Shown: positions 57,601 to 62,782 of the stretch, in pieces
How positions within the stretch are numbered: position 1 is the first letter of the stretch
How the letters are laid out: each line of letters opens with the position of its first letter
Source: Strigops habroptila
Lineage: Eukaryota; Chordata; Aves; Psittaciformes; Psittacidae
Assembly: GCF_004027225.2 (NCBI RefSeq)
Contig: NC_044288.2
Location: 3,874,719-3,938,718 of the forward strand
DNA: 64,000 nt
Reading direction: 5' to 3'
Position numbers and translations under genes: made by a program
The notes under the pieces: model-generated
Told to the model about the DNA's origin: nothing
Database searches by the model: none
Seen by the model: only the letters and a program-made list of their open reading frames with translations

Positions 57601-60419
57601 AGGGACAAGCACAGCAAGAGCCACACAGCCCCACACTGCAGGAACCCAGCCTTAAACCACATCTGAGTCTACCAAAAACCACAAACCCTCAGCCCTGATG
57701 CCTCTGTACAGGTTGATCATGTTGGTTCAGGATCCAGCCTCATCCATGCCCCCTGCCATGACCCTGCAGCCATGACCACAGCATGGGTTTAATTAGTGGT
57801 CCCTCCTGAGATGCTGTGTACAGCCACTAAAAAGTCAATTGGATCCATCGGAGCAAGGATGCTTCAAGCTCCCCAACTGCACCAGAAAACACCCTCAGCA
57901 TCCATCCGGCCCCAACCAGGCTCTCTGTCTGGTGCCTGGGGTGGCAGAGGACCTTGCCCAAGGCCACTCAGGGTGACCAGGATGAGTTATGGGACTCACC
58001 TGCACACTTGGTGCGGCTGATGAGGGGTGGCCCCGGTTTGCCAGTGCCCCCCTCGCCAGGCCGGGTGAGCAGGACGCTGATCTCATACTCCGTGTCGGGA
58101 TCCAAGTGCCAGAGCTTGTAGGTCTGCATGTTGACAGCGTGGACCTCCGACCAGGGCCCCGAGGTCATGCGGTACTCGATCTCCTTGCGCACGATGGGGC
58201 CGTCGCCGATGATGGAGTTGGTGTTGAGTTGGATGATGAGGTAGGTGGAGCCAGCCCGGAGGAGCTGAGGGGGTGCAATGGGTGTTGGGGGCTCTGGAAG
58301 AGAGCAGAGAAGGGGTAAATGGAGCATCCCCCTCCAGAAGCAGCTTCACAGCATCCCCAGACATGGAATCATAGAATCCCAGACTGGTTTGGGTTGGAAG
58401 GGACCTTAAAGCTCAGCCAGCTCCAACCCCCTGCCACGGGCAGGGACACCTTCCACTAGACCAGGTTGCTCTAAGCCCCATCCAACCTGGCCAACAGCAA
58501 AGTATGGGAGGGCACCATCCAGTCTTTAGCTTCACATGCCCTCCATCACTTTCAGTAAGGCTTTAACAGCCGCATTAGGGTTTTATCTGATCGAACCTTA
58601 ATTATCTAAGATACGCTGCCCAGTGTGGTGCTGCACAGTTTCACCATCATTAATTAATTCCCACCTTCTGCAATCAAAAATAAACGCTCTAAGGCCAACA
58701 GGAAAGGGAGTTTCCTTGTTTTATGCTGAACTGTCCACATGTAGCAACTCATCTGTAGCAAGAAACCTCAATCCCACCACCCAGAGCATCCCACCTTCCT
58801 CTTCCTCTACTGACAGCGGGGCGGACATAGCCCATCCATGGCAGCGGTGGGCAGCAGCAAGTCACCCACCTTTCACGATGAGCTCGGCGAAGTTGGAGAC
58901 GCCGGCGCCGCGGCTGGACTGGGTGACGCAGCGGTAGAGGTCCTGCTCCTCCTTGGACACCTCGTCCAGCTGGAAGGTGGCCAGGAAGCGCCGGTGGCTG
59001 ATGTGCTTCACCGAGGCGGCAGGGACCACGTCGCCGCTCTGCCTCTGCCCCACGGGGAGAGACAAGGTGTCACCAGGAGGCACAGCGTGACATCCAGAGC
59101 TACCAAACGCATCCCCAAAAGATGGCTGCTTATAAGGGAGGAGCGAAATGCCCTTCTCCCCCCTGCCCAGCAGGGTTTTCTCCCAAAGGGAAAGCACGGA
59201 AGGTGCTGCAGAAGCGATGGAGATGCTGGTTTCACCACCAGCGTTGCTCACCTGCATGAGGAACCGCTCGGCCTCGGCAGCTTTGCCAGCAGCCACGCAC
59301 TGGAAGGTGGCATTCTGTCCAGCATTGACCTCCACGTCGCCCAGGCGAGAGAAATGAGGAGCTTTGGCTGCCAAGGGAGAGGTGACAAAGTGGCTGAGCT
59401 CTATGGGGATCCAGTAGCTACAAGAGTCCTGCCACAGCCCAAAAACCTTCCCAAGATGCCAGGCCTGGAGCTGAGCTCCAGACAGGCTTGATCCCCATCC
59501 TCACAGCCCAGCTCAAAGGCAGGAATTTGTTCCTGGCCCCACACAACAGCCAGTGTCCCAGGAAGGGATGCAGCCTTCCTCTCCCGTATCCCACCATGAT
59601 CCAGGCTATGGAGTTGATAGAGGGGGCAGGTCTCCTATGCCAGCCTGGAAGAAACAAGGGGTGAACCCCAACAGCCAATGTGTTGGGACAGCCTGGCATT
59701 CCAGGTCCTCACCAGCCCGGGTGGCCCCTCTCAATGGGGACATTCAGGCCACATGTTCAGCCTGTGCTTCTCCAGGGTTTCATAAAAACAGAAGCACTCT
59801 TGGAGCTGGTGGGGATGGAGAGGAAGAAGGAGCCCCAGAGGTACCCCAGGAGATGATGCTCCATCAGCCCAGGTGACACGAAGACACCCGAGTGCCACCA
59901 GGCTGCACCATGGCATTAACCCCGCTGCCCAGCCCAGCAGCACCCACCCCACCACAACCCACCCTTAGATCCCATTCCCCCGACACTCACAGCACGGATA
60001 ATTCAGGAGCAAAATATCATCCAAGCCAAGATAACCCCTGCGCTCGCTGGAGACCACCGCTTCAAAGAGGACCTGCAGCACCAAACAGAGGGATCACCCA
60101 CTGCCGGGGGGTCTGGATCATGCAAGGGGGGGTCTGTTGAGGCTCACCTGGTACTCATTGGGCCAGAACAAGCTGACGGCCAACTCTGCCTGGTGCCACT
60201 GTCGCCCATGGGAGCCGGAGGCATTCCAGACAGCACTGCCCACCGGGCCCCCCGTCACCCGCACATAGGCACTGAGGGTGCCGGGGCTGTGGCCGTCCCG
60301 GCTGTACATGAAGTAGCTGAACTGGAGGCAATGGGTGTCATTCTCACTCAGCGCCTGGAAAAGCAGGTGAGCTTTCTGGCCCGGGGCGTGCTGCGAGGAG
60401 TTCACCATCAGGTAGGAGC
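24570..60419 (-). CDS. PTPRU: PTPRU, receptor-type protein tyrosine phosphatase U (partial, 30 exons, 5' end outside window)
   Basis: This is a type I membrane receptor of the R2B phosphatase family, whose members act in homophilic cell-cell adhesion and in signalling at cell junctions, including catenin control. Joining the exons gives one frame of 1382 residues: MAM (1-118, start missing), Ig (about 119-215), four FN3 domains (215-313, 313-416, 416-520, 520-645), a transmembrane helix (about 676-701), juxtamembrane region (702-850), D1 (about 850-1110) and D2 (about 1120-1375). It matches PTPRU rather than PTPRM, PTPRK or PTPRT, for example in the Ig segment [13 protein letters not shown] start, the FN3 run [17 protein letters not shown] and the D1 run [13 protein letters not shown] core. 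All junctions are GT-AG. Nine N-glycosylation sequons are visible outside. The D1 active site is [10 protein letters not shown] with a WPE loop; the D2 site is HCLNGGGRSG. The first two coding exons were not found up to 64000. Identity is near certain; boundaries come from splice signals and phase, not from transcripts. Confidence 0.97.
24633..27490 (-). other. PTPRU: PTPRU last intron
   Basis: The intron of about 2.9 kb is bounded by GTAAGCAT and CCCAACAG. It carries the long CR1 copy at 24705-25258 near its 3' end. The rest holds no recognised element. Confidence 0.85.
24705..25258 (+). repeat. CR1 LINE 3' region, about 550 bases
   Basis: This is one of the two longest CR1 noncoding stretches here, plus-oriented and antisense to PTPRU. 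It contains the landmarks GACCCCACTTGCAGCACTG, GACATGGAGCTGTTGGAGC, GGCTGTTCAGCCTGGAGAAG and the shared 3' core. It ends AGTCTGAGATTCCAAC. The open frame across it is repeat-derived, not a gene. Confidence 0.93.
27491..27626 (-). CDS. PTPRU: PTPRU exon 30: D2 P-loop
   Basis: The 136-base exon completes the leucine and reads [18 protein letters not shown] through [10 protein letters not shown] (residues 1317-1362). The D2 signature HCLNGGGRSG is formed with exon 29. Acceptor CCTCCAG, donor GTAAGCAT. Confidence 0.96.
27627..28493 (-). other. PTPRU: PTPRU intron between exons 29 and 30
   Basis: 867 bases; nothing recognisable inside. Confidence 0.8.
28494..28651 (-). CDS. PTPRU: PTPRU exon 29: D2 up to the pseudo-active cysteine
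   Basis: The 158-base exon reads [19 protein letters not shown] through GDGRTVVHC plus two bases (residues 1265-1317). The WPD loop position reads [10 protein letters not shown]. Cys1316 is the D2 P-loop cysteine. Acceptor TTTCTAG, followed six bases later by another AG (TTGCAG). Donor GTGAGTGT. Confidence 0.95.
28652..30414 (-). other. PTPRU: PTPRU intron between exons 28 and 29
   Basis: About 1.8 kb; holds one CR1 fragment (29194-29340) and otherwise unremarkable sequence. Confidence 0.8.
29194..29340 (-). repeat. CR1 LINE 3' fragment
   Basis: Begins AGAATCATAGAATCCCAGAC and continues through CCTTGAACACTGCCAGGGAT. It lacks the GCCCCTGTGTC block found in other copies and reads GCCTCATCCAACC there instead. 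Confidence 0.9.
30415..30540 (-). CDS. PTPRU: PTPRU exon 28: D2
   Basis: The 126-base exon reads [19 protein letters not shown] through FRVQNITR (residues 1223-1264), phase 0 at both ends. Acceptor CTCCACAG, donor GTGAGGGT. A CR1 copy begins 57 bases upstream of the acceptor. Confidence 0.95.
30597..30737 (-). repeat. CR1 LINE 3' fragment close to exon 28
   Basis: Starts GAATCATAGACTGGTTTGGG and ends at CACTGCCAGGGAAAGG, with a CACTCTAGACCATGCCACCC variant in the middle. Confidence 0.9.
32080..32690 (-). pseudogene. Decayed CR1 LINE ORF2 fragment (reverse transcriptase)
   Basis: A minus-strand frame from 32653 down to 32246 reads as CR1 reverse transcriptase: [46 protein letters not shown] and GVVFLEF. 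A second frame below 32232 continues with [10 protein letters not shown] and RGAPQGSIL, the conserved VPQGS region of the CR1 polymerase. The frame change between them shows it is broken. It is transcribed in the same sense as PTPRU, inside an intron. The family assignment rests on these conserved reverse transcriptase motifs. Confidence 0.88.
33782..33922 (-). CDS. PTPRU: PTPRU exon 27: D2 core
   Basis: The 141-base exon reads [18 protein letters not shown] through QLNQSNSAW (residues 1176-1222). [20 protein letters not shown] is the conserved D2 core. Acceptor TTGCAG, donor GTGAGTGC. Confidence 0.96.
33923..35926 (-). other. PTPRU: PTPRU intron between exons 26 and 27
   Basis: About 2 kb; one short CR1 tail at 34434-34512, otherwise nothing recognised. 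Confidence 0.8.
34434..34512 (-). repeat. CR1 LINE 3' end fragment
   Basis: AGAATATCATGGAATGG through GCAGGGACACC, a short minus-oriented CR1 tail with several substitutions. Confidence 0.85.
35927..36100 (-). CDS. PTPRU: PTPRU exon 26: start of phosphatase domain D2
   Basis: The 174-base exon reads [18 protein letters not shown] through [10 protein letters not shown] (residues 1118-1175). [20 protein letters not shown] is the D2 counterpart of the KNRY region. Acceptor CCACAG, donor GTGAGTGT. Confidence 0.96.
36243..36392 (-). CDS. PTPRU: PTPRU exon 25: end of D1 and D1-D2 linker
   Basis: The 150-base exon reads [18 protein letters not shown] through SSQLREEFQ (residues 1068-1117). Together with exon 24 it restores the Q-loop QTEEQ. 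The acceptor is unusual: ten cytosines, then AAAAG, directly before GAG. Donor GTGAGCAG. The introns on both sides are short (92 and 142 bases). Confidence 0.95.
36485..36620 (-). CDS. PTPRU: PTPRU exon 24: D1 P-loop
   Basis: The 136-base exon completes the serine and reads [16 protein letters not shown] through NMIQTE (residues 1022-1067). The P-loop arginine is present. [19 protein letters not shown] is PTPRU-specific. Acceptor CCCCAG, donor GTGAGTGG. Confidence 0.96.
36621..37975 (-). other. PTPRU: PTPRU intron between exons 23 and 24
   Basis: About 1.36 kb, splitting the serine codon of the D1 signature. One CR1 fragment lies at 37681-37833. Confidence 0.8.
37681..37833 (-). repeat. CR1 LINE 3' fragment with a small internal deletion
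   Basis: Starts TCATAGACTGGTTTGTGTTG. The usual CCTTGAACACTG block is missing between CCAACCTG and CCAGGGATGG. Confidence 0.9.
37976..38130 (-). CDS. PTPRU: PTPRU exon 23: D1 WPE loop and catalytic cysteine
   Basis: The 155-base exon reads [19 protein letters not shown] through GPIVIHC and two bases of the next codon (residues 971-1022). The general-acid position of the WPD loop is Glu (W987-P988-E989). The nucleophile position is Cys1021. The signature [10 protein letters not shown] is split between this exon and exon 24. Acceptor CTTGCAG, donor GTACCTGT. Confidence 0.96.
38131..38757 (-). other. PTPRU: PTPRU intron between exons 22 and 23
   Basis: 627 bases; nothing recognisable inside. 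Confidence 0.75.
38758..38874 (-). CDS. PTPRU: PTPRU exon 22: D1
   Basis: The 117-base exon reads [18 protein letters not shown] through AVRTFALER (residues 932-970). KYWPDD is the conserved D1 strand-loop. Acceptor CTTGCAG; donor GTACGGAC, slightly weaker than its neighbours. Only 95 bases separate it from exon 21. Confidence 0.94.
38970..39067 (-). CDS. PTPRU: PTPRU exon 21: D1 core
   Basis: The 98-base exon reads [18 protein letters not shown] and on to TKLVEVGR (residues 899-931). DFWRMVWQE and IVMITKLVE are core D1 motifs. Acceptor CCCGCAG, donor GTAAGGAC, ends in phase 0. The 337-base intron to exon 20 holds nothing recognisable. Confidence 0.95.
39405..39441 (-). CDS. PTPRU: PTPRU exon 20: D1, [13 protein letters not shown]
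   Basis: The 37-base exon reads [12 protein letters not shown] plus the first base of a glycine codon (residues 887-899). IATQGP is a classical phosphatase motif. Acceptor CTTGCAG, donor GTGAGTTG, phase 1. Confidence 0.95.
39442..41029 (-). other. PTPRU: PTPRU intron between exons 19 and 20, split by the microexon
   Basis: If the microexon at 40256-40273 is used, this is two introns of 814 and 756 bases. No repeats are recognised; an imperfect AGAGC run lies near 40813-40828. Confidence 0.75.
40256..40273 (-). CDS. PTPRU: PTPRU putative 18-base cassette microexon (IRINRE)
   Basis: The six codons ATT CGG ATT AAC CGA GAA encode IRINRE. They sit between exon 19 (ends phase 0 at NYID) and exon 20 (starts phase 0 at GYHR), with acceptor GTTAAG and a perfect donor GTAAGTAG. 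Upstream on the minus strand are a pyrimidine-rich tract (CTTTTTCTCTCTC) and a possible branch point CACTAAT. The paralogue PTPRK has a six-residue optional insertion at the same point, as I recall. Inclusion would add six residues to D1 (881-886). It could be skipped without frame change. Confidence 0.72.
41030..41106 (-). CDS. PTPRU: PTPRU exon 19: D1 phosphotyrosine-recognition region
   Basis: The 77-base exon reads [18 protein letters not shown] then YINANYID (residues 855-880). Active phosphatases usually have KNRY in this loop; here the tyrosine is absent (DRHRV), as is known for PTPRU D1. Acceptor CTGCAG, donor GTAAGTAG, ends in phase 0. Confidence 0.95.
41107..41497 (-). other. PTPRU: PTPRU intron between exons 18 and 19
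   Basis: 391 bases, about a quarter of it CR1 (41281-41379). Confidence 0.75.
41281..41379 (-). repeat. CR1 LINE fragment, divergent subfamily
   Basis: AGAATCATATAATCAAACAGG followed by CCCCAGCACTGCCAAGGCC, the same subfamily as 14956-15135. ATCATGAAG is duplicated inside. Confidence 0.85.
41498..41570 (-). CDS. PTPRU: PTPRU exon 18: entry to phosphatase domain D1
   Basis: The 73-base exon reads [18 protein letters not shown] then QDHVST (residues 831-855). SFFEGWDA is typical of R2B proteins. Acceptor CTTACAG, donor GTGAGTGC. The last six residues differ from what I expect in mammals (a proline-containing stretch), so the 3' end deserves a transcript check. Confidence 0.88.
41571..43035 (-). 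other. PTPRU: PTPRU intron between exons 17 and 18
   Basis: About 1.5 kb; a CR1 copy of about 300 bases lies at 42286-42590. The rest is unremarkable. Confidence 0.75.
42286..42590 (-). repeat. CR1 LINE 3' fragment
   Basis: Runs from TCATAGAGCCATAGACTGG through the shared core to CCCTTGTCCTAGGCTCTCC, extending further 5' than most copies here. Confidence 0.92.
43036..43226 (-). CDS. PTPRU: PTPRU exon 17: juxtamembrane region up to the D1 wedge
   Basis: The 191-base exon encodes [19 protein letters not shown] through YGFKQEYE (residues 767-830). The run [18 protein letters not shown] begins the N-terminal helix that precedes the phosphatase fold. Acceptor CTGCAG, donor GTGAGAGC, ends in phase 0. 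Confidence 0.95.
43227..45390 (-). other. PTPRU: PTPRU intron between exons 16 and 17
   Basis: About 2.2 kb without any recognised repeat, unusual among the larger introns here. The part at about 44640-44930 is AT-rich with motifs such as AGATGTTATTAGCATATGG and could be a regulatory element. Confidence 0.6.
45391..45548 (-). CDS. PTPRU: PTPRU exon 16: juxtamembrane region
   Basis: The 158-base exon encodes [18 protein letters not shown] and on to [11 protein letters not shown] (residues 714-767). The stretch [20 protein letters not shown] is highly conserved in PTPRU. Acceptor TCCTGCAG, donor GTAAGGAC. Confidence 0.95.
45549..46550 (-). other. PTPRU: PTPRU intron between exons 15 and 16
   Basis: About 1 kb; contains the plus-oriented CR1 at 45808-46020. 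Confidence 0.8.
45808..46020 (+). repeat. CR1 LINE 3' fragment
   Basis: The shared core from GGCAGAAGCTCTTCCCTGTG to AACCACTTCATAATTC, antisense to PTPRU. Confidence 0.92.
46551..46580 (-). CDS. PTPRU: PTPRU exon 15: small juxtamembrane exon
   Basis: The 30-base exon reads [10 protein letters not shown] (residues 704-714), a tyrosine-rich cytosolic stretch just inside the membrane. Phase 2 at both ends joins it cleanly to exons 14 and 16. Acceptor TTGCCAG, donor GTAAGTAA. Because its length is a multiple of three, it could be skipped without a frameshift; I see no evidence that it is. Confidence 0.88.
46581..48446 (-). other. PTPRU: PTPRU intron between exons 14 and 15
   Basis: About 1.9 kb. 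A long plus-strand open frame (47099-47899) crosses it but shows no recognisable protein and no splice context. No repeats are seen. Confidence 0.7.
48447..48585 (-). CDS. PTPRU: PTPRU exon 14: transmembrane helix
   Basis: The 139-base exon encodes [19 protein letters not shown], then a hydrophobic helix ([24 protein letters not shown]) and the stop-transfer IRK (residues 658-704). This anchors the receptor as a type I membrane protein. Acceptor GGCAG, donor GTAAGGAG, ending in phase 2. Confidence 0.95.
48586..49100 (-). other. PTPRU: PTPRU intron between exons 13 and 14
   Basis: 515 bases; nothing recognisable inside. Confidence 0.75.
49101..49137 (-). CDS. PTPRU: PTPRU exon 13: short stalk exon before the membrane
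   Basis: The 37-base exon reads [12 protein letters not shown] (residues 646-658). It is recognised by exact phase fit between exons 12 and 14 and by acceptor CTCCATAG and donor GTGAGTCC. A 37-base exon at this place is standard in R2B genes. Confidence 0.92.
49138..50746 (-). other. PTPRU: PTPRU intron between exons 12 and 13
   Basis: About 1.6 kb; no repeat or other element recognised. Confidence 0.75.
50747..51020 (-). CDS. PTPRU: PTPRU exon 12: membrane-proximal fibronectin type III domain 4
   Basis: The 274-base exon encodes [18 protein letters not shown] through QAMSNLKG (residues 554-645). In R2B receptors this region is cut by furin-like convertases into two non-covalently bound chains; here the basic stretch is KKLKR followed by ELGG, which I infer to be that site. 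A sequon NQT is present. Acceptor CACCAG, donor GTGAGTAG. Confidence 0.95.
51151..51253 (-). CDS. PTPRU: PTPRU exon 11: first part of fibronectin type III domain 4
   Basis: The 103-base exon encodes [17 protein letters not shown] and [11 protein letters not shown] (residues 520-554). It is too small for a long open frame but fits exactly in phase (starts phase 1, ends phase 2). Acceptor TTGCAG, donor GTAGGTTG. Exons 11 and 12 are separated by only 130 bases. Confidence 0.93.
51254..52028 (-). other. PTPRU: PTPRU intron between exons 10 and 11
   Basis: 775 bases; nothing recognisable inside. Confidence 0.75.
52029..52230 (-). CDS. PTPRU: PTPRU exon 10: second part of fibronectin type III domain 3
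   Basis: The 202-base exon encodes [18 protein letters not shown] through LTEITTNIS (residues 453-520). The usual FN3 end motif [15 protein letters not shown] is present, with sequons NET and NIS. Acceptor CTGCAG, donor GTAGGTTC, phase 1. The 385-base intron to exon 9 holds nothing recognisable. Confidence 0.95.
52616..52725 (-). CDS. PTPRU: PTPRU exon 9: first part of fibronectin type III domain 3
   Basis: The 110-base exon encodes [18 protein letters not shown] and LITQYE (residues 416-452). Acceptor CCCCAG, donor GTACATCC; it ends in phase 0. The [11 protein letters not shown] segment is the typical FN3 loop before the second half of the domain. Confidence 0.94.
53490..53513. repeat. TA-rich simple repeat
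   Basis: TATATATATA and CTATATATATAC in a row, a short dinucleotide repeat. Confidence 0.75.
53976..54300 (+). repeat. CR1 LINE 3' fragment
   Basis: Starts CAGTGCCTAAAGGGG, passes AAGCTGGAGAGGGGCTTTGG and GGAATGGCTTTAACCTGCC, then the shared core. It ends with a degraded tail at about 54300. Antisense to PTPRU. Confidence 0.9.
56494..56645 (-). repeat. CR1 LINE 3' fragment beside the exon 8 donor
   Basis: ATCATAGAATCATGGAATGG through CACTGCCAGGGATGG. The fragment ends about 24 bases from exon 8. Confidence 0.92.
56669..56977 (-). CDS. PTPRU: PTPRU exon 8: fibronectin type III domain 2
   Basis: The 309-base exon encodes [15 protein letters not shown] through IFQTDED (residues 313-416), phase 1 at both ends. 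Sequons NLT and NQT are present. The cysteine pair [10 protein letters not shown] is typical of this domain in PTPRU. Its donor GTGAGTCT lies only about 24 bases from a CR1 copy in the following intron. Confidence 0.95.
56978..57999 (-). other. PTPRU: PTPRU intron between exons 7 and 8
   Basis: About 1 kb with one short CR1 tail (57078-57149). Confidence 0.75.
57078..57149 (-). repeat. CR1 LINE 3' end fragment
   Basis: GATCACAGAATCCCAGACTC through CAAACCCCTGCCATGG. Confidence 0.88.
58000..58293 (-). CDS. PTPRU: PTPRU exon 7: fibronectin type III domain 1
   Basis: The 294-base exon begins in phase 1 (GAG split) with [15 protein letters not shown] and ends RTKCA (residues 215-313). It encodes one complete FN3 domain, as is usual in R2B genes. 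The run [20 protein letters not shown] is a PTPRU hallmark. Acceptor TTCCAG, donor GTGAGTCC. Confidence 0.95.
58294..58869 (-). other. PTPRU: PTPRU intron between exons 6 and 7
   Basis: 576 bases, carrying the CR1 fragment 58365-58492. Confidence 0.75.
58365..58492 (-). repeat. CR1 LINE 3' fragment
   Basis: GGAATCATAGAATCCCAGAC through GCCCCATCCAACCTGGCC. Similarity stops there. Confidence 0.9.
58870..59044 (-). CDS. PTPRU: PTPRU exon 6: second half of Ig domain
   Basis: The 175-base exon encodes [19 protein letters not shown] through FAELIVK (residues 157-215). It carries the second Ig cysteine (DLYRCVTQ). The acceptor is GGGGCAG, and a second AG occurs six bases into the exon (AGGCAG), which would drop Arg-Gln if used. 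Donor is GTGGGTGA, phase 1. A 207-base intron separates it from exon 5. Confidence 0.94.
59252..59367 (-). CDS. PTPRU: PTPRU exon 5: first half of Ig domain
   Basis: The 116-base exon encodes [19 protein letters not shown] and on to ERFLMQ (residues 118-156). It carries the first cysteine of the Ig disulphide (TFQCVAAG) and a sequon NAT. Donor is GTGAGCAA, acceptor TTGGCAG. The 623-base intron between this exon and exon 4 holds nothing I recognise. Confidence 0.94.
59368..59990 (-). other. PTPRU: PTPRU intron between exons 4 and 5
   Basis: 623 bases; nothing recognisable inside. Confidence 0.75.
59991..60072 (-). CDS. PTPRU: PTPRU exon 4: end of MAM domain
   Basis: The 82-base exon reads [19 protein letters not shown] and then ILLLNYPC, ending the MAM domain (residues 91-118). 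Acceptor is TGCAG, donor GTGAGTG. It ends in phase 1, so the next codon (TCC, Ser) is split with exon 5. Confidence 0.93.
60148..60419 (-). CDS. PTPRU: PTPRU exon 3: MAM domain, main part
   Basis: The exon is 272 bases, the size expected for this exon in R2B genes. It starts in phase 1 after an acceptor CCACCACAG and ends in phase 0 at CAG before GTGAGCC. It encodes residues 1-90, from [14 protein letters not shown] to FWPNEYQ. The sequons NSS, NDT and NAS lie in it. The segment [16 protein letters not shown] followed by WHQAELAVS is diagnostic of the PTPRU MAM domain, which in this family drives homophilic contact. The preceding exon, encoding the signal-proximal MAM start, is not in the window. 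Confidence 0.95.
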
Positions 60420-61762
60420 CTGTGGTGGGAGGGAGAAGAGGGGAAAGCATGGAGTATTCCCCATTCTGCATCTCCTGAGCTTTGCCAGCAGGGATGGAGA
60501 AAGCAGAGGATGCAGGACTGCAAAGATATGTATGACCCAGCAACAATGCTCAGGTCCCACTGGGTACCGGTCCATGCCAACCCATGGGAACATGCAGAAC
60601 AGGAGCAAGGGACCAGGATGGACTCAGTGTCGGATGCCTATTTGGGCAGCAGCAGAACACCAAAACAGGACCTGACCAACTGGATGAGGAGGGAAGAATC
60701 AGACCCACTGCCTCCAGGATAAGATGCCAGGGTCAGTAACAGCTTCGATGCCACCGGAGCCCCTCCGCCTGCTTTCCTTTAATGCTCACAGCTTCGGCTG
60801 CATCAACACTCCGGTCCCCAGCCGGGCCTCAGCTGTTTCATTTCCATTCCCATTGCCTCGTATCATTTACCACGCAGTTGTCGCCGAGTTTAAACTGTGC
60901 TCAGCAGGCGCTCGCAGGGAGGGGAACACGCTCATCAGCTTGACAAGCAGCAGCACCACGGCTCTCTGGGATACCAGCTCCAGACCCGGCTCCCCACCAC
61001 CAGCATCCCCTGGAACCCCACCTCCCATCACCCAAAATCGCCAGCAACAAAACCAGGAGTCATGGTGCTACCTCAAAGCTGTGCTTACGGGGCAGGCAGG
61101 ATGGAAATCCCAAAGGCAGCATCCTTCCTGCCCTGCGTGCTCCATCCCAAGCAGTTCAGAGGCACGATAGGGATGCAGGAATCCCAGTTCATTGTGGCAG
61201 CTCCCAGAGCCGTCCAACATGGCAATGGGGCTGGGATGCAGGGCAGATGGGAAGCTGCTCTGCCAAACCCTTCCCATCACCAAAGGCGAGGGGATTATTA
61301 ATATCTCTTCCATTTTAATAACGGCAGAAACTGTAACTAAAAAAGCTGGGGCATTTATTCAAGTCTACCATTGTTTTCCTGACAGTAGAAGCTTCATTAT
61401 TAATAGCTTTCACCACCAGTTAATTCAAACTAATCCGTGCGCCTTCCTCCCGTTGGCTCCCAGCGAGCAGCACCAAGCAGCAGCACTAATAAAGATGGTG
61501 GGGAGTCATAGGGAGCATCCCTCCATCCCTCGAGTATTTGAGAGCTACATCTGGGGTGACCCTAAAATGCCTGTGGGGACCCTGAAACACCAAGGGGGTC
61601 ACAGCATCAGCTGGCGAGACACAGTGCCCAGGACCGCACCACAGTGCATCTTCGAGTGCATCCTTCAGGGATGGGAGCTGGGGCAGGGGAAAGAATTCCC
61701 CAAAAAGGAACATTTTCACCATATTGTTGATCCATGCAGCTCCCGGCCCCTCCAGCCTCACA

Positions 61763-61985
61763 GAGAGGAGATTGAGATGAGCTCTGAGGCAGAAGCTCTT
61801 CCCTGTGAGGGTGCTGAGGCGCTGGCACAGGGTGCCCAGAGAAGCTGTGGCTGCCCCATCCCTGGCAGTGTTCAAGGCCAGGTTGGACACAGGGGCTTGG
61901 AGCAACCTGCTCTAGTGGAAGATGTCCCTGCCCATGGTAGGGGGTTGGAACTGGATGGGCTTTAAGGTCCCTTCCAATACAAATC
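61763..61985 (+). repeat. CR1 LINE 3' fragment
   Basis: GAGAGGAGATTGAGATGAGC through the shared core to CCCTTCCAATACAAATC. Antisense to PTPRU. Confidence 0.92.
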
Positions 61986-62611
61986 TAACACACACAGACC
62001 CTTCCTCCTGCCCTTCCTTCACAACCAACAAGCCAGAGAACCAAAATAAAGAGACCAAGACTAAAATTAAACCACTGACAAGTTATTTTAGAAGACTGAG
62101 AATGTTCTTTAAGGTCATCACGGACACACACGGCTGGCAATCCATCCAGACATCACACAGCTGGCAGGGCTTCCCCACAGTTTTCCCCGCTTATTTTTCT
62201 TCCCAGTGTTGCTGCCTTGGAAAAAGCAGGATCCCACCGCTCGCTTTTGTGCTAATTATATCCTCCTCCACCATAAACAACTGTTCCAGCTTCAAGTCAG
62301 GGTATAGGTTGGGGCTGTTTTACTGCAGGAGAAGCAGAGGTACTTGTGTTGGGGTGCTGCATCCTCCACAGGAGCATCCCTTGGCCCAGACAAATCCTAG
62401 GGCAGGCAGCTCCTTGCAGAAGTGGCAGGGAATTCCAAAATCCATTGTCAGCCCCTGGGGTTGTTCCTGGTTCCGTGAGGGGGTTTGGTTGTTTTCTTTA
62501 ATGCACCCCAATAACATGGCAGCAGAGCCCTGCCTGGGTGCTCTCACCAGCAGCATGGGAGGACAGGGAGCACAAGGAAGCACAGGACAGACGGCTGGTG
62601 ATAAAATCCTG

Positions 62612-62782
62612 GCATGATTTGAGGGGGAAAGGACCTTAAAGCTCATCCAGTCCCAACCCCTGCCACAAGCAGGGACACCTTCCACTAGAGCAGGTTGCTC
62701 CAAGCCCCTGTGTCCAACCTGGCCTTGAACACTGCCAGGGATGGGGCAGCCACAGCTTCTCTGGGCACCCTGTGCCAGCGCC
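62612..62782 (-). repeat. CR1 LINE 3' fragment
   Basis: GGCATGATTTGAGGGGG at the degraded tail, then the shared core up to CACCCTGTGCCAGCGCC. Confidence 0.9.

Noticed and set aside
58838..59491. Plus-strand open frame of 217 codons
   Set aside because: It is the antisense shadow of the PTPRU Ig exons 5 and 6.
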